Source: Syntrophobacterales bacterium
GTDB taxonomy: Bacteria > Desulfobacterota > Syntrophobacteria > BM002
Direction of reading: 5' to 3'
DNA length: 16,214 bases
Assembly (NCBI GenBank): GCA_030601545.1
Contig: JAUVTM010000011.1
Location: 1 to 16,214 of the forward strand
Made by a program: the position numbers and the translations under genes. The notes beneath the pieces were generated by a model. It was not told the DNA's origin. It saw nothing but the letters and a program-made list of their open reading frames with translations, and did no database searches. Positions 6,728 through 13,518 of this stretch are shown here, in pieces. Every line of letters begins with the position of its first letter. The stretch's first letter is position 1.

Positions 6728-7228
6728 TTAAGCCTTGATCTCATCGAGGGTCTTGCCGCGTCTCTTGGCAATCTCCTCTGGCTTGCGCAGCATACGCAAT
6801 CCAACTATGGTCGCTTTCACCACATTGTGAGGGTTGTTTGAACCCAGACATTTGGTGAGGATGTTGTGGACACCGGCTGCCTCCATGATGGCGCGAACAG
6901 CACCTCCGGCAATTACCCCTGTGCCCTCAGAGGCAGGTTTGAGGAGTACACTTGCTGCACCAAATTTACCCAGAATCTCATAGGGAATGGTGTTGTTGAT
7001 AAGAGGTACATCAAACATGTTCTTCTTGGCGATTTCGATTCCCTTGCGGATTGCCTCTGGTACCTCGTTCGCCTTTCCCAAAGCAGCACCCACTGAGCCC
7101 TGCCCGTCACCCACCACAACGATGGCACTGAAGCTGAAGCGCCGCCCGCCTTTCACCACCTTGGCCACACGGCTAATGTGTACCACCTTATCAATTAACT
7201 GCAGCTCCGTTGCGTCCATTTCATACAA
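6728..7228 (-). CDS. rpsE: 30S ribosomal protein S5
   Basis: 166 residues if translation starts at the TTG at 7228, which stands 8 bases after AAAGGAG. A TTG ten codons upstream and an ATG three codons downstream are alternatives, but the first would place the binding site inside the gene and run into a repeat array, and the second is too far from it. S5 contributes to decoding accuracy and mRNA entry. The double-stranded-RNA-binding-like N-domain has VVHISRVAKVVKGGRRFSF, then VVGDGQGSVG; the C-domain has SEGTGVIAGGAVRAIMEAAG. Ends A-K-R-R-G-K-T-L-D-E-I-K-A. Confidence 0.97.
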   Translation of the reverse strand: MYEMDATELQLIDKVVHISRVAKVVKGGRRFSFSAIVVVGDGQGSVGAALGKANEVPEAIRKGIEIAKKNMFDVPLINNTIPYEILGKFGAASVLLKPASEGTGVIAGGAVRAIMEAAGVHNILTKCLGSNNPHNVVKATIVGLRMLRKPEEIAKRRGKTLDEIKA

Positions 7229-7251
7229 GGGCTTATCTCCTTTTTTAGCGT

Positions 7252-7300
7252 TCAGCAATCAGCTTTGAGTCTTCAGTTGCTGAGGGCTGATGGCTGACAG
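7252..7300. repeat. Heptamer array with adjoining inverted array (rpsE-rplR gap)
   Basis: Seven consecutive 7-base words in perfect register. On the plus strand words 1-4 (7252-7279) follow TCAGNNN: TCAGCAA, TCAGCTT, a degenerate TGAGTCT, and TCAGTTG. Words 5-7 (7280-7300) follow the inverted word CTGANNN: CTGAGGG, CTGATGG, CTGACAG. The switch of direction is exactly at 7279/7280 with no spacer. TCAGCAA has its exact complement on the other side in the mRNA, so the transcript can fold. It occupies nearly all of the 75-bp gap upstream of the rpsE binding site. Confidence 0.8.
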
Positions 7301-7303
7301 CTC

Positions 7304-7675
7304 CTAAAACTCCAGTCCTGCTTCCCTGGCCGCCGTGGCAAGAGCTCGCACTCGGCCATGATACAAGAAACCGTTGCGATCAAATACTACCTCGGTAACC
7401 CCTTTCGTTTTGGCCTCATCGGCAATCATCTTGCCCACCCTCTTGGCGTCCTCGATCTTACCCTTGACCTTTTCTTGTTGGCGAACATTTGGATGCAAGG
7501 TGGAGACGGCAACCAAGGTCACACCGTTGTCATCATCGATCAATTGGGCATAGATGTGCTTACTGGACCGAAAAACGCTAAGCCTTGGTCGCTCCGGACT
7601 TCCTGATATCTTTTTGCGTATACTTCTCTTCCGTTTGAGCCGTGCCTGCTGCCGAGGATTCATTCTCGATGCCAT
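7304..7675 (-). CDS. rplR: 50S ribosomal protein L18
   Basis: 123 residues. L18 binds 5S rRNA together with L5 and helps dock it into the central protuberance. Seen are the basic N-terminal stretch (R-L-K-R-K-R-S-I-R-K-K-I), the conserved P-E-R-P-R-L-S-V-F-R-S-S-K-H-I-Y-A-Q-L near 27-45, and the C-terminal F-D-R-N-G-F-L-Y-H-G-R-V-R-A-L-A motif ending A-R-E-A-G-L-E-F. ATG start with AAGG about 8 bases upstream; a second in-frame ATG four codons later is less likely. Both flanks carry repeat arrays. Confidence 0.97.
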   Translation of the reverse strand: MASRMNPRQQARLKRKRSIRKKISGSPERPRLSVFRSSKHIYAQLIDDDNGVTLVAVSTLHPNVRQQEKVKGKIEDAKRVGKMIADEAKTKGVTEVVFDRNGFLYHGRVRALATAAREAGLEF

Positions 7676-7695
7676 ATCTCACACCTTTATAGCGA

Positions 7696-7723
7696 TCAGC
7701 TTTCAGCTCTCAGCGGTCAGCAA
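7696..7723. repeat. Heptamer array TCAGCNN, left arm (rplR-rplF gap)
   Basis: Four in-register copies: TCAGCTT, TCAGCTC, TCAGCGG and TCAGCAA. The fixed part TCAGC is identical in all four; only the last two bases vary. It faces the inverted array at 7809-7842 across 85 bp of non-repeated sequence, in which I see no gene. Confidence 0.85.
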
Positions 7724-7808
7724 CTGCTTCTATCCCGATTGCGGATTCAAGATTGCCAACCTTGTTATATACTTGCTGTTGCTCTAAATGCTTTCGACTG
7801 TAAAAAAA

Positions 7809-7842
7809 CTGACAGCTGATGACTGAGCGCTGAACGCTTAGT
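7809..7842. repeat. Inverted heptamer array CTGANNN, right arm (rplR-rplF gap)
   Basis: CTGACAG, CTGATGA, CTGAGCG and CTGAACG in strict 7-base register, then a degenerate CTTAGTT that runs into the rplF stop codon (7842-7844). It is the inverted word of the array at 7696-7723. The same word type forms the element between rpsE and rplR, 400 bp away. Confidence 0.85.
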
Positions 7843-8381
7843 TACTTTACTCCTGCCTTACCAACCTTCCGCCGCACCACTTCGTTGGCATATCTGATGC
7901 CTTTGCCCTTGTAAGGTTCGCAGCGGCGGAAGTTGCGAATCTTAGCGGCGGCCATACCCAGCTGTTCCTTATCAATACCGGTCAAGGTAATGCGGTTCTG
8001 TTTGTCAACTGAAGCCTGTATTCCTTTTGGCAACTTGAACTCAATGGGATGCGAATAACCCAAACTCAGATGGAGGGTATCACCCTTAACATCGGCACGA
8101 TAGCCAACGCCGCTAATCTCCAATATCTTGGTATAACCATTGGTCACACCCACCACCATGTTGTTGATCAAGGTTCGGGTCAACCCATGGAGCGCCCTCG
8201 CCTCCCTACCGCTATCCGCCGGACTCACTGTAATATTGCCATCGGTCATTTCCACCTTTACCCGCGGTGGAAGTTCACGCGTGAGTGTACCCTTGGTCCC
8301 ACTTACTTCGATCTCCGAACCCCGGAGATTTACTTTCACGCCTGCTGGAACTTCAACAGGTTGTTTACCAACACGAGACAT
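7842..8381 (-). CDS. rplF: 50S ribosomal protein L6
   Basis: 179 residues, normal length. L6 lies near the GTPase-associated region of the large subunit. It has two similar domains; recognisable parts are S-R-V-G-K-Q-P-V-E-V-P at the start, V-S-G-T-K-G-T-L-T-R-E-L, and the second-domain C-terminal signature around P-Y-K-G-K-G-I-R-Y-A-N-E-V-V-R-R-K-V-G-K. The ATG follows GAGGAGG by 7 bases. A repeat array ends at its stop codon. Confidence 0.98.
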   Translation of the reverse strand: MSRVGKQPVEVPAGVKVNLRGSEIEVSGTKGTLTRELPPRVKVEMTDGNITVSPADSGREARALHGLTRTLINNMVVGVTNGYTKILEISGVGYRADVKGDTLHLSLGYSHPIEFKLPKGIQASVDKQNRITLTGIDKEQLGMAAAKIRNFRRCEPYKGKGIRYANEVVRRKVGKAGVK

Positions 8382-8425
8382 GTAAGATCCTCCTCAGTGG
8401 ATCCTGGTTTCCTTGCAGCCGGGCT

Positions 8426-8824
8426 CTACCACACCTTACAAAGAAGCTCCCCTCCGACCTTCTGCTTGCGGGCCTCCCGGTCAGTTAGGAGGCCTTTTGA
8501 GGTAGAGAGGATTGCGGTGCCAAAGCCATTGAGTACAGGGGGAATCTTATCGTGGTGCACATAAACTCTACAACTTGGCTTGCTTATACGCTCTATACCA
8601 CCAATCACCGGAACATTATCTGCATCGTATTTCAGATAGAGTCGCAGTCTGCCTTGTCTTTTATCCTTGACGAGCTTGTAGTTCTTAATATAGCCCTCTT
8701 CTTTTAGCAGTTTAGCGATGCTCAACTTCATCTTGGAGGAAGGAACATCCACCCGTTCAAAGTTTGCCATACACCCGTTGCGAATCTGGGTGAGAAAATC
8801 TGCTATAGGATCCGACATCACCAT
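8426..8824 (-). CDS. rpsH: 30S ribosomal protein S8
   Basis: 132 residues. S8 binds the central domain of 16S rRNA and, in E. coli, represses the spc operon. Starts M-V-M-S-D-P-I-A-D-F-L-T-Q-I-R-N-G; the rRNA-binding C-terminal part includes G-F-G-T-A-I-L-S-T-S-K-G-L-L-T-D-R-E-A-R and ends G-G-E-L-L-C-K-V-W. The first ATG is preferred over the ATG two codons later because AGGAG lies 7 bases before it. Between rpsN and rplF as expected. Confidence 0.98.
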   Translation of the reverse strand: MVMSDPIADFLTQIRNGCMANFERVDVPSSKMKLSIAKLLKEEGYIKNYKLVKDKRQGRLRLYLKYDADNVPVIGGIERISKPSCRVYVHHDKIPPVLNGFGTAILSTSKGLLTDREARKQKVGGELLCKVW

Positions 8825-8840
8825 GGAGCTGCTCCTTTTG

Positions 8841-9026
8841 CTACCAGCTTGACTTTATTACACCGGGAAGTTCGCCTCGAAGGGCCATGTTCCGGAAACA
8901 GATGCGGCAGATGCCAAACTTGCGCAAGAAGGCCCTGGGGCGTCCACAAAGAGGGCAGCGATTGTATGACCGCACCTTAAATTTCGGTTTTCTTTTTGCT
9001 TTGGCGATAAGTGCCTTTCTTGCCAA
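8841..9026 (-). CDS. rpsN: 30S ribosomal protein S14, zinc-binding short form
   Basis: 61 residues: the short, zinc-dependent S14 rather than the ~100-residue zinc-free form. Ligands C24-x2-C27 and C40-x2-C43 are present. S14 is in the head of the small subunit near the A site. The start A-R-K-A-L-I-A-K-A and the end L-R-G-E-L-P-G-V-I-K-S-S-W are typical. The start codon is TTG, set by GGAGGAGG five bases upstream. Confidence 0.98.
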   Translation of the reverse strand: MARKALIAKAKRKPKFKVRSYNRCPLCGRPRAFLRKFGICRICFRNMALRGELPGVIKSSW

Positions 9027-9045
9027 GGTTACCTCCTCCGTCCTA

Positions 9046-9585
9046 TTAGTTTCTGAAGGGCATACCCATCATTTTTAACAGGGCCTTACCCTCTTCATCG
9101 GTTTTGGCTGTGGTGACTATGGTAATGTTCAACCCCTTGATCTTGTCAATCTTGTCGTAATCGATCTCCGGGAAAATAATGTGCTCTTTGATACCCAGGG
9201 TAAAGTTTCCTCGGCCATCGAGAGATTTGTCAGACAGACCCCGGAAGTCACGAACTCGAGGTAGTGTCACGTTAACCAGCTTGTCAAAGAAGTCGTACAT
9301 CATTCCTTTTCGGAGGGTTACCATGCATCCGATGGGCATGCCTTCCCTCAACTTGAAAGAAGCAATGGATTTGCGCGCTCGGGTGACCACCGGACGCTGT
9401 CCAGCAATGAGGGTCAACTCTTCCATTGCGGCATCCAGCACCTTGATGTTTTGAATGGCCTCTCCCAATCCCATGTTGAGCACTATCTTCTCCAGCCGGG
9501 GTACCTCCATTGCACTGGTGTAACGAAACTCTTTCGTGAGAGCAGGCATCAAGTCTGTCTGATACGTTTCTTTCAATCTGGACAT
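9046..9585 (-). CDS. rplE: 50S ribosomal protein L5
   Basis: 179 residues, normal length. L5 binds 5S rRNA and contacts the P-site tRNA and S13 across the subunit interface. Recognised by the opening R-L-K-E-T-Y, the core P-R-L-E-K-I-V-L-N-M-G-L-G-E, A-G-Q-R-P-V-V-T-R-A-R-K-S-I-A-S-F-K, and I-I-F-P-E-I-D-Y-D-K-I near 135-145, ending M-G-M-P-F-R-N. ATG with GAGGG 8 bases upstream. Lies between rplX and rpsN. Confidence 0.98.
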   Translation of the reverse strand: MSRLKETYQTDLMPALTKEFRYTSAMEVPRLEKIVLNMGLGEAIQNIKVLDAAMEELTLIAGQRPVVTRARKSIASFKLREGMPIGCMVTLRKGMMYDFFDKLVNVTLPRVRDFRGLSDKSLDGRGNFTLGIKEHIIFPEIDYDKIDKIKGLNITIVTTAKTDEEGKALLKMMGMPFRN

Positions 9586-9617
9586 CGAACGAACCCTCTA
9601 TCTTTTCCTATACTTTG

Positions 9618-9947
9618 CTACTCTATTATTTCATCGCATTTCTTACAGTAGCGAACGCTCTTGCCGTCCTCGAGCACCCTCCGTCCCACCCGACTGGGAT
9701 CAGTGCATTTGCCACACACCACCATGAGGTTGGAAATTGGGATCGGGTTCTCCTTTTCCACGATACCTCCCTGGCGACTGTGTGCCCCTGGCCGCATGTG
9801 GCGCTTGATAAAGTTGACTTTCTCCACTACGGCCCGGTCTTTCTTGGGAAAAATCTTCAGAACTTTGCCGGTCTTACCCTTTTCTTTCCCGGCAATAACC
9901 ATGACCATGTCGTCTCTTTTGATATGGTATCTCTTTCTCTGTGCCAT
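9618..9947 (-). CDS. rplX: 50S ribosomal protein L24, with C-terminal zinc-ribbon-like cysteines
   Basis: 109 residues from the ATG at 9947, which is 5 bases after GAAGAG; the TTG one codon earlier is too close to it. L24 starts large-subunit assembly by binding the 5' region of 23S rRNA near the exit tunnel. The KOW motif lies near residues 12-32 (M-V-M-V-I-A-G-K-E-K-G-K-T-G-K-V-L). The C-terminal part carries C78-x2-C81 and C101-x2-C104, a probable zinc site. Confidence 0.97.
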   Translation of the reverse strand: MAQRKRYHIKRDDMVMVIAGKEKGKTGKVLKIFPKKDRAVVEKVNFIKRHMRPGAHSRQGGIVEKENPIPISNLMVVCGKCTDPSRVGRRVLEDGKSVRYCKKCDEIIE

Positions 9948-9963
9948 CAAATCTCTTCCCGGG

Positions 9964-10332
9964 CTAGAGTACTTCTGGTGCCAGAGAGATGATTTTCATA
10001 AATCCCTTGGCTCTCAGTTCACGCGCCACCGGCCCAAAAATCCTGGTCCCAATGGGTTCACGCTGTTGGTTAACCAATACTGCAGAATTGTCGTCAAACC
10101 GGATATAGGAGCCATCCCGCCGCCTAATTTCTTTCTTAGTCCTTACCACCACTGCTCTCATCACATCTCCAGGCCTAACCTTGGCGTTGGGAATGGCCTC
10201 CTTGATTGAGACCACGATGATGTCTCCCACCCGAGCGTAACGCTTGCGTGACCCGCCCAGGACCTTTATGCAATAGAGCTTCTTGGCTCCTGAATTGTCA
10301 GCGGCCAACAGCTTGGTTTCTGTCTGAATCAT
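9964..10332 (-). CDS. rplN: 50S ribosomal protein L14
   Basis: 122 residues, the standard length. L14 sits at the subunit interface (with L19) and is the docking site of ribosome silencing factor. The N-terminus I-Q-T-E-T-K-L-L-A-A-D-N-S-G-A-K and the segment A-V-V-V-R-T-K-K-E-I-R-R-R-D-G-S-Y-I-R-F-D-D-N-S-A-V are highly conserved; the protein ends S-L-A-P-E-V-L. The ATG follows GGAG by six bases; rpsQ is 11 bp upstream. Confidence 0.98.
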   Translation of the reverse strand: MIQTETKLLAADNSGAKKLYCIKVLGGSRKRYARVGDIIVVSIKEAIPNAKVRPGDVMRAVVVRTKKEIRRRDGSYIRFDDNSAVLVNQQREPIGTRIFGPVARELRAKGFMKIISLAPEVL

Positions 10333-10343
10333 TGCTCACTCCG

Positions 10344-10604
10344 CTAGGTGGCGGCCTTTTCAACGATCTGGCTCACTCGCCACCGCTTGGTCTTACTCAA
10401 AGGCCTCGCTTCACGAATCACCACTCGATCGCCTTTTTTGCAATCATTATTTTCATCATGAGCTTTATGTTTAGAGCGTCTCCGTACGTACTTTTTATAG
10501 GTGTGGTGTTTGACCAGCCTATCGACTTGCACCACCACGGTCTTGTCCATTTTATCGCTAATGACAGTACCCGTTAGGGTTTTCCGTAGACCTCTCTCTT
10601 TCAT
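10344..10604 (-). CDS. rpsQ: 30S ribosomal protein S17
   Basis: 86 residues. S17 is an OB-fold protein that binds the 5' domain of 16S rRNA early in assembly. Recognisable: R-K-T-L-T-G-T-V-I-S-D-K-M-D-K-T-V-V-V, then H-T-Y-K-K-Y-V-R-R-R-S-K-H-K-A-H-D-E, and the C-terminal R-P-L-S-K-T-K-R-W-R-V. Start ATG with AGGA 7 bases upstream, inside the end of rpmC; the two genes are 3 bp apart, so coupling is likely. Confidence 0.97.
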   Translation of the reverse strand: MKERGLRKTLTGTVISDKMDKTVVVQVDRLVKHHTYKKYVRRRSKHKAHDENNDCKKGDRVVIREARPLSKTKRWRVSQIVEKAAT

Positions 10605-10607
10605 ACT

Positions 10608-10808
10608 CTAGTCCTCATTTGCCCTTCGCCTCTCTCCTAGAACAGTTTTTACCCGGGCAATATCTACTCGGGTTCTTTTCAGTTGGGCTGTATTGTCCAA
10701 CTGACCGGTGGCGTGTTGAAATTTCAGGTTGAAGAGCGCCTCCGCCAATTCTATTGCTTTTACTTCCAACTCTTCAACGCTCAGATCACGGAATTCGCTA
10801 GCCTTCAT
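10608..10808 (-). CDS. rpmC: 50S ribosomal protein L29
   Basis: 66 residues, normal length. L29 is a two-helix protein next to L23 at the tunnel exit, where SRP and trigger factor dock. Sequence M-K-A-S-E-F-R-D-L-S-V-E-E-L then a core with L-F-N-L-K-F-Q-H-A-T-G-Q-L and the final arginine-rich R-V-D-I-A-R-V-K-T-V. I use the ATG at 10808, six bases after GGAGG; it overlaps the TGA of rplP by one base (TGATG), so translation is probably coupled. Confidence 0.96.
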   Translation of the reverse strand: MKASEFRDLSVEELEVKAIELAEALFNLKFQHATGQLDNTAQLKRTRVDIARVKTVLGERRRANED

Positions 10809-11221
10809 CAACTTCCTCCCCGGCTGACGAATTTAGTGCCAAAGCCTAGCTTGTGGCCAGCCAACCTGAAGGCTTCCCTGGCCACTAGTTCAGGCACACC
10901 TTCCATCTCGTACAGGATTTTACCAGGGCGAACCACTGCAACCCAGCCCTCAGGAGACCCTTTGCCTTTTCCCATCCTGGTCTCGGTGGGTTTCTTGGTA
11001 ACAGGCTTGTCTGGAAAAACTCGGATCCAAATCTTACCGCCCCTCTTGATATGCCTGGTCATGGCGATACGCGCCGCCTCAATCTGTCGGGCGGTCATCC
11101 ACGAGGGCTCAGTGGCTTGCAGACCATAATCACCAAATATCAGACTACTGCCGCGATAGGCCTTGCCTCTCATTCGCCCTTTTTGTTTTTTCCGGAACTT
11201 AACCTTCTTCGGTGCTAACAT
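10808..11221 (-). CDS. rplP: 50S ribosomal protein L16
   Basis: 137 residues, normal length. L16 contacts the A-site tRNA and 23S rRNA near the peptidyl transferase centre and binds late in assembly. The opening M-L-A-P-K-K-V-K-F-R-K-K-Q-K-G-R and the central W-I-R-V-F-P-D-K-P-V-T-K-K-P-T-E-T-R-M-G-K-G-K-G block (with the R that is hydroxylated in E. coli) are diagnostic. The stop overlaps the rpmC start by one base. The binding site, GAGGG, is about 10 bases from the ATG. Confidence 0.98.
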   Translation of the reverse strand: MLAPKKVKFRKKQKGRMRGKAYRGSSLIFGDYGLQATEPSWMTARQIEAARIAMTRHIKRGGKIWIRVFPDKPVTKKPTETRMGKGKGSPEGWVAVVRPGKILYEMEGVPELVAREAFRLAGHKLGFGTKFVSRGGS

Positions 11222-11245
11222 ACTTAGCTATCCCTCTGGATCTGC

Positions 11246-11872
11246 TCAGGTAAGAACCTCACCCTTGAAAATCCAAACCTTTACGCCTATTACCCCGTAC
11301 GTGGTCTTGGCCACCGCAGTGCCATAATCAATATCAGCTCTGATCGTGTGCAACGGCACCCGACCTTCGCGATACCACTCACGTCTGGCCATTTCTGCAC
11401 CCCCCAAGCGACCGGCACAGGCCACGCGTACTCCTTTGGCACCGAACTTCAATGACGAGCTCACAGCCTTCTTCATGGCGCGACGAAAAGCGACCCGGCG
11501 TGTCAGCTGGAGAGCAATGTTTTCGGCAACCAAAACGGCATCCATTTCCGGCTTGCGCACCTCTTGGATATCGATCGTTACCTCGCGCCTGACTATCTGT
11601 TCCAGCTGTTTCTTCAGGGCTTCGATTTCGGCACCTTTTTTACCAATCACTATGCCTGGCCGGGAGGTATGGATTCGGATCCTCGCCCGGTCAGCCGCGC
11701 GCGCGATTTCGATCCGAGAAATCCCTGCGTGGTAAAGTTTTTCTTTGAGGAATTTACGGATTTCAGCATCTTCATAAACGAGATTGGCGTATTCCTTTTT
11801 GGCAAACCACTTGGAATCCCACGTCCGGATGACGCCCAGCCTAAGTCCTATCGGATGTACCTTCTGTCCCAA
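11246..11872 (-). CDS. rpsC: 30S ribosomal protein S3
   Basis: 208 residues from the TTG at 11872, six bases after GGAGG; an upstream ATG in the same frame would only add residues that overlap that site. S3 forms the mRNA entry with S4 and S5 and has helicase-related function. Begins G-Q-K-V-H-P-I-G-L-R-L-G. The KH domain has its GxxG loop at G77-K-K-G80 in P-G-I-V-I-G-K-K-G. The C-terminal domain has A-G-R-L-G-G-A-E-M-A-R and ends near W-I-F-K-G-E. The end is a little shorter than many family members, whose basic tail is longer. Confidence 0.97.
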   Translation of the reverse strand: MGQKVHPIGLRLGVIRTWDSKWFAKKEYANLVYEDAEIRKFLKEKLYHAGISRIEIARAADRARIRIHTSRPGIVIGKKGAEIEALKKQLEQIVRREVTIDIQEVRKPEMDAVLVAENIALQLTRRVAFRRAMKKAVSSSLKFGAKGVRVACAGRLGGAEMARREWYREGRVPLHTIRADIDYGTAVAKTTYGVIGVKVWIFKGEVLT

Positions 11873-11891
11873 ATTCCACCTCCAAGGCAAA

Positions 11892-11923
11892 GTGCCTAAA
11901 ATGAACTAAAATGTCTAAAGTGT
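11892..11923. repeat. 9/10-base direct repeat array (rplV-rpsC gap)
   Basis: On the plus strand three near-copies of a word TGNNCTAAAA, namely TGCCTAAAA, TGAACTAAAA and TGTCTAAAG, followed by a partial TGTC. Unlike the other gap elements, the inverted partner array is not evident; the remaining 11924-11991 shows no gene or clear repeat. It starts about 10 bp upstream of the rpsC binding site. Confidence 0.6.
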
Positions 11924-11991
11924 CGAGATCTTCTTGCACTATTCATTGAAAATGTCTTCAGCTTTAAACAGGCAAAATAAGATGAACCGTG

Positions 11992-12324
11992 CTAAGCCTC
12001 ATCGAGAATGACCGTGATGTGGCTGGACCGCTTGAGGATCTTAGTGGCGCGTCCCATAGCCCGAGCCCGCCAACGTTTCATTGTGGGCCCCCCATCCACA
12101 AATATCCGCTTGATGTAGAGTGTATCTACATCGATATTAGGATTCTGCTCGGCGTTAGCCAGCGCTGACCGGAGTGTTTTATCCACCAACCGCGCTGCCT
12201 TCTTGGGCACGAATCTGAGAATCGTTAAGGCCTCCTCAACCGGCTTTCCCTTTACAAGCTCGGTGACCAATCGCGCCTTGCGCGGCCCGATTCTGACATA
12301 TCGAGTAACTGCCTTGACTTCCAT
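11992..12324 (-). CDS. rplV: 50S ribosomal protein L22
   Basis: 110 residues, normal length. L22 lines the peptide exit tunnel with its long beta hairpin; changes there give macrolide resistance in several bacteria. Seen: R-Y-V-R-I-G-P-R-K-A-R-L-V near 8-20, G-K-P-V-E-E-A-L-T-I-L, and the hairpin region V-D-G-G-P-T-M-K-R-W-R-A-R-A-M-G-R-A with no obvious deletion. ATG start with AGGA about 8 bases upstream. A 119-bp gap separates it from rpsC. Confidence 0.98.
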   Translation of the reverse strand: MEVKAVTRYVRIGPRKARLVTELVKGKPVEEALTILRFVPKKAARLVDKTLRSALANAEQNPNIDVDTLYIKRIFVDGGPTMKRWRARAMGRATKILKRSSHITVILDEA

Positions 12325-12369
12325 AATTCGCGTCCTATGGTCGGCCGGCTCTGTGTCGCCGCTAGGTTC

Positions 12370-12657
12370 TTACCTCTTGCCCTTCAGACGACTCTTGCGA
12401 TCGCCCGCATGACTGTAGAATATCCTCGTGGGAGCAAATTCACCCAGCTTATGTCCCACCATGTTCTCGGTGACGAACACAGGAATGAACTTCTTGCCGT
12501 TGTGCACCGCTATAGTCAAACCCACAAATTCAGGAACAACGGTGGAGCGACGAGACCAGGTCTTAATCATCCGGTGATCCCGATGCTCCTGAGCAATCAG
12601 TACCTTCCTCAACAATTTCTCTTCAACAAAAGGGCCTTTTTTTAACGATCGCGGCAC
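12370..12657 (-). CDS. rpsS: 30S ribosomal protein S19
   Basis: 95 residues. S19 is in the head of the small subunit and forms a complex with S13. The opening P-R-S-L-K-K-G-P-F-V and the signature G-H-K-L-G-E-F-A-P-T-R around 68-78 are diagnostic, with I-K-T-W-S-R-R-S-T-V-V-P-E-F in the middle. Start codon is GTG, supported by GAGGAGG five bases upstream. Lies 24 bp after rplB. Confidence 0.98.
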   Translation of the reverse strand: MPRSLKKGPFVEEKLLRKVLIAQEHRDHRMIKTWSRRSTVVPEFVGLTIAVHNGKKFIPVFVTENMVGHKLGEFAPTRIFYSHAGDRKSRLKGKR

Positions 12658-12681
12658 GTTTGCCTCCTCAAACCTAGCGCC

Positions 12682-13506
12682 CTACCTGGGGCGCCTCTTC
12701 ACAATGTACTTGTCACTCGGCTTCGACTTACGGGTGCGGTATCCCTTGGTGGGCACACCCCATGGGGTAACTGGATGCCGTCCCCCTGAACTCTTGCCTT
12801 CGCCACCTCCGTGAGGATGATCCACCGGGTTCATGGCCACACCGCGCACTTTGGATCTACGCCCAAGCCAGCGGGTGCGCCCCGCCTTACCCAGGCTAAT
12901 GTTTTCGTGATCAATATTTCCCACCTGGCCGATGGTGGCCTTGCATTCCAGCAATACTCTCCGCAGCTCTCCCGAGGGTAGCTTCAGCAAACCGTAACGA
13001 CCCTCCTTGGCCATAAGCTGCACCCCAGCTCCGGCGCTGCGCGCCAACTGTCCGCCCTTTCCTGCTCTCATTTCCACATTGTGGACAATTGTACCCAGGG
13101 GAATCTTTTCTAAGGGCATAGCATTGCCCGGCTTGATGTCGGCCGACTCACTGGTAATCACCGTATCGCCCACCTGTATCCCCACGGGTGCGAGAATGTA
13201 ACGCTTCTCACCATCTGCATAATGGAGGAGCGCGATCCGAGCAGAACGATTCGGATCGTACTCAATGGTGGCCACCCGGGCGGGAATGTCCGTCTTTTCA
13301 CGCTTGAAATCGATAATCCGATACCTACGCTTGTGCCCTCCGCCCCGATGGCGCACTGTAATCCGGCCGTAAGAGTTGCGACCACCCGATCTCTTGTATG
13401 GTCGCAGTAAACTCTTTTCCGGCTTGGTGCGAGTAATTTCCTCAAAGGTCGGATAGGTTTGAAAGCGCCTCCCGGGTGATGTCGGTTTTACGGTTTTGAC
13501 TGCCAT
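12682..13506 (-). CDS. rplB: 50S ribosomal protein L2
   Basis: 274 residues, normal length. L2 is one of the oldest large-subunit proteins; it supports subunit joining and peptidyl transfer. Diagnostic segments are G-R-I-T-V-R-H-R-G-G-G-H-K-R-R-Y-R near 47-63 and, starting at 225, M-N-P-V-D-H-P-H-G-G-G-E-G. The His of D-H-P-H (H230) corresponds to the His important for peptidyl transferase activity in E. coli L2. Ends basic (V-K-R-R-P-R). ATG with AGAGG six bases upstream. Confidence 0.99.
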   Translation of the reverse strand: MAVKTVKPTSPGRRFQTYPTFEEITRTKPEKSLLRPYKRSGGRNSYGRITVRHRGGGHKRRYRIIDFKREKTDIPARVATIEYDPNRSARIALLHYADGEKRYILAPVGIQVGDTVITSESADIKPGNAMPLEKIPLGTIVHNVEMRAGKGGQLARSAGAGVQLMAKEGRYGLLKLPSGELRRVLLECKATIGQVGNIDHENISLGKAGRTRWLGRRSKVRGVAMNPVDHPHGGGEGKSSGGRHPVTPWGVPTKGYRTRKSKPSDKYIVKRRPR

Positions 13507-13518
13507 ACATTTCCTCTC

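Noticed and set aside
6688..6804. Longer N-terminus for L30
   Set aside because: The extension overlaps rpsE, and a good ribosome binding site precedes the ATG at 6687.
7696..7842. CRISPR array
   Set aside because: Repeat units are 7 bases with no unique spacers of 25-40 bases between them, and no cas genes are present.
8382..8425. Inverted GATCC/GGATC around the rplF ribosome binding site
   Set aside because: Five pairs only, and it would hide just part of the binding site; no support beyond chance.
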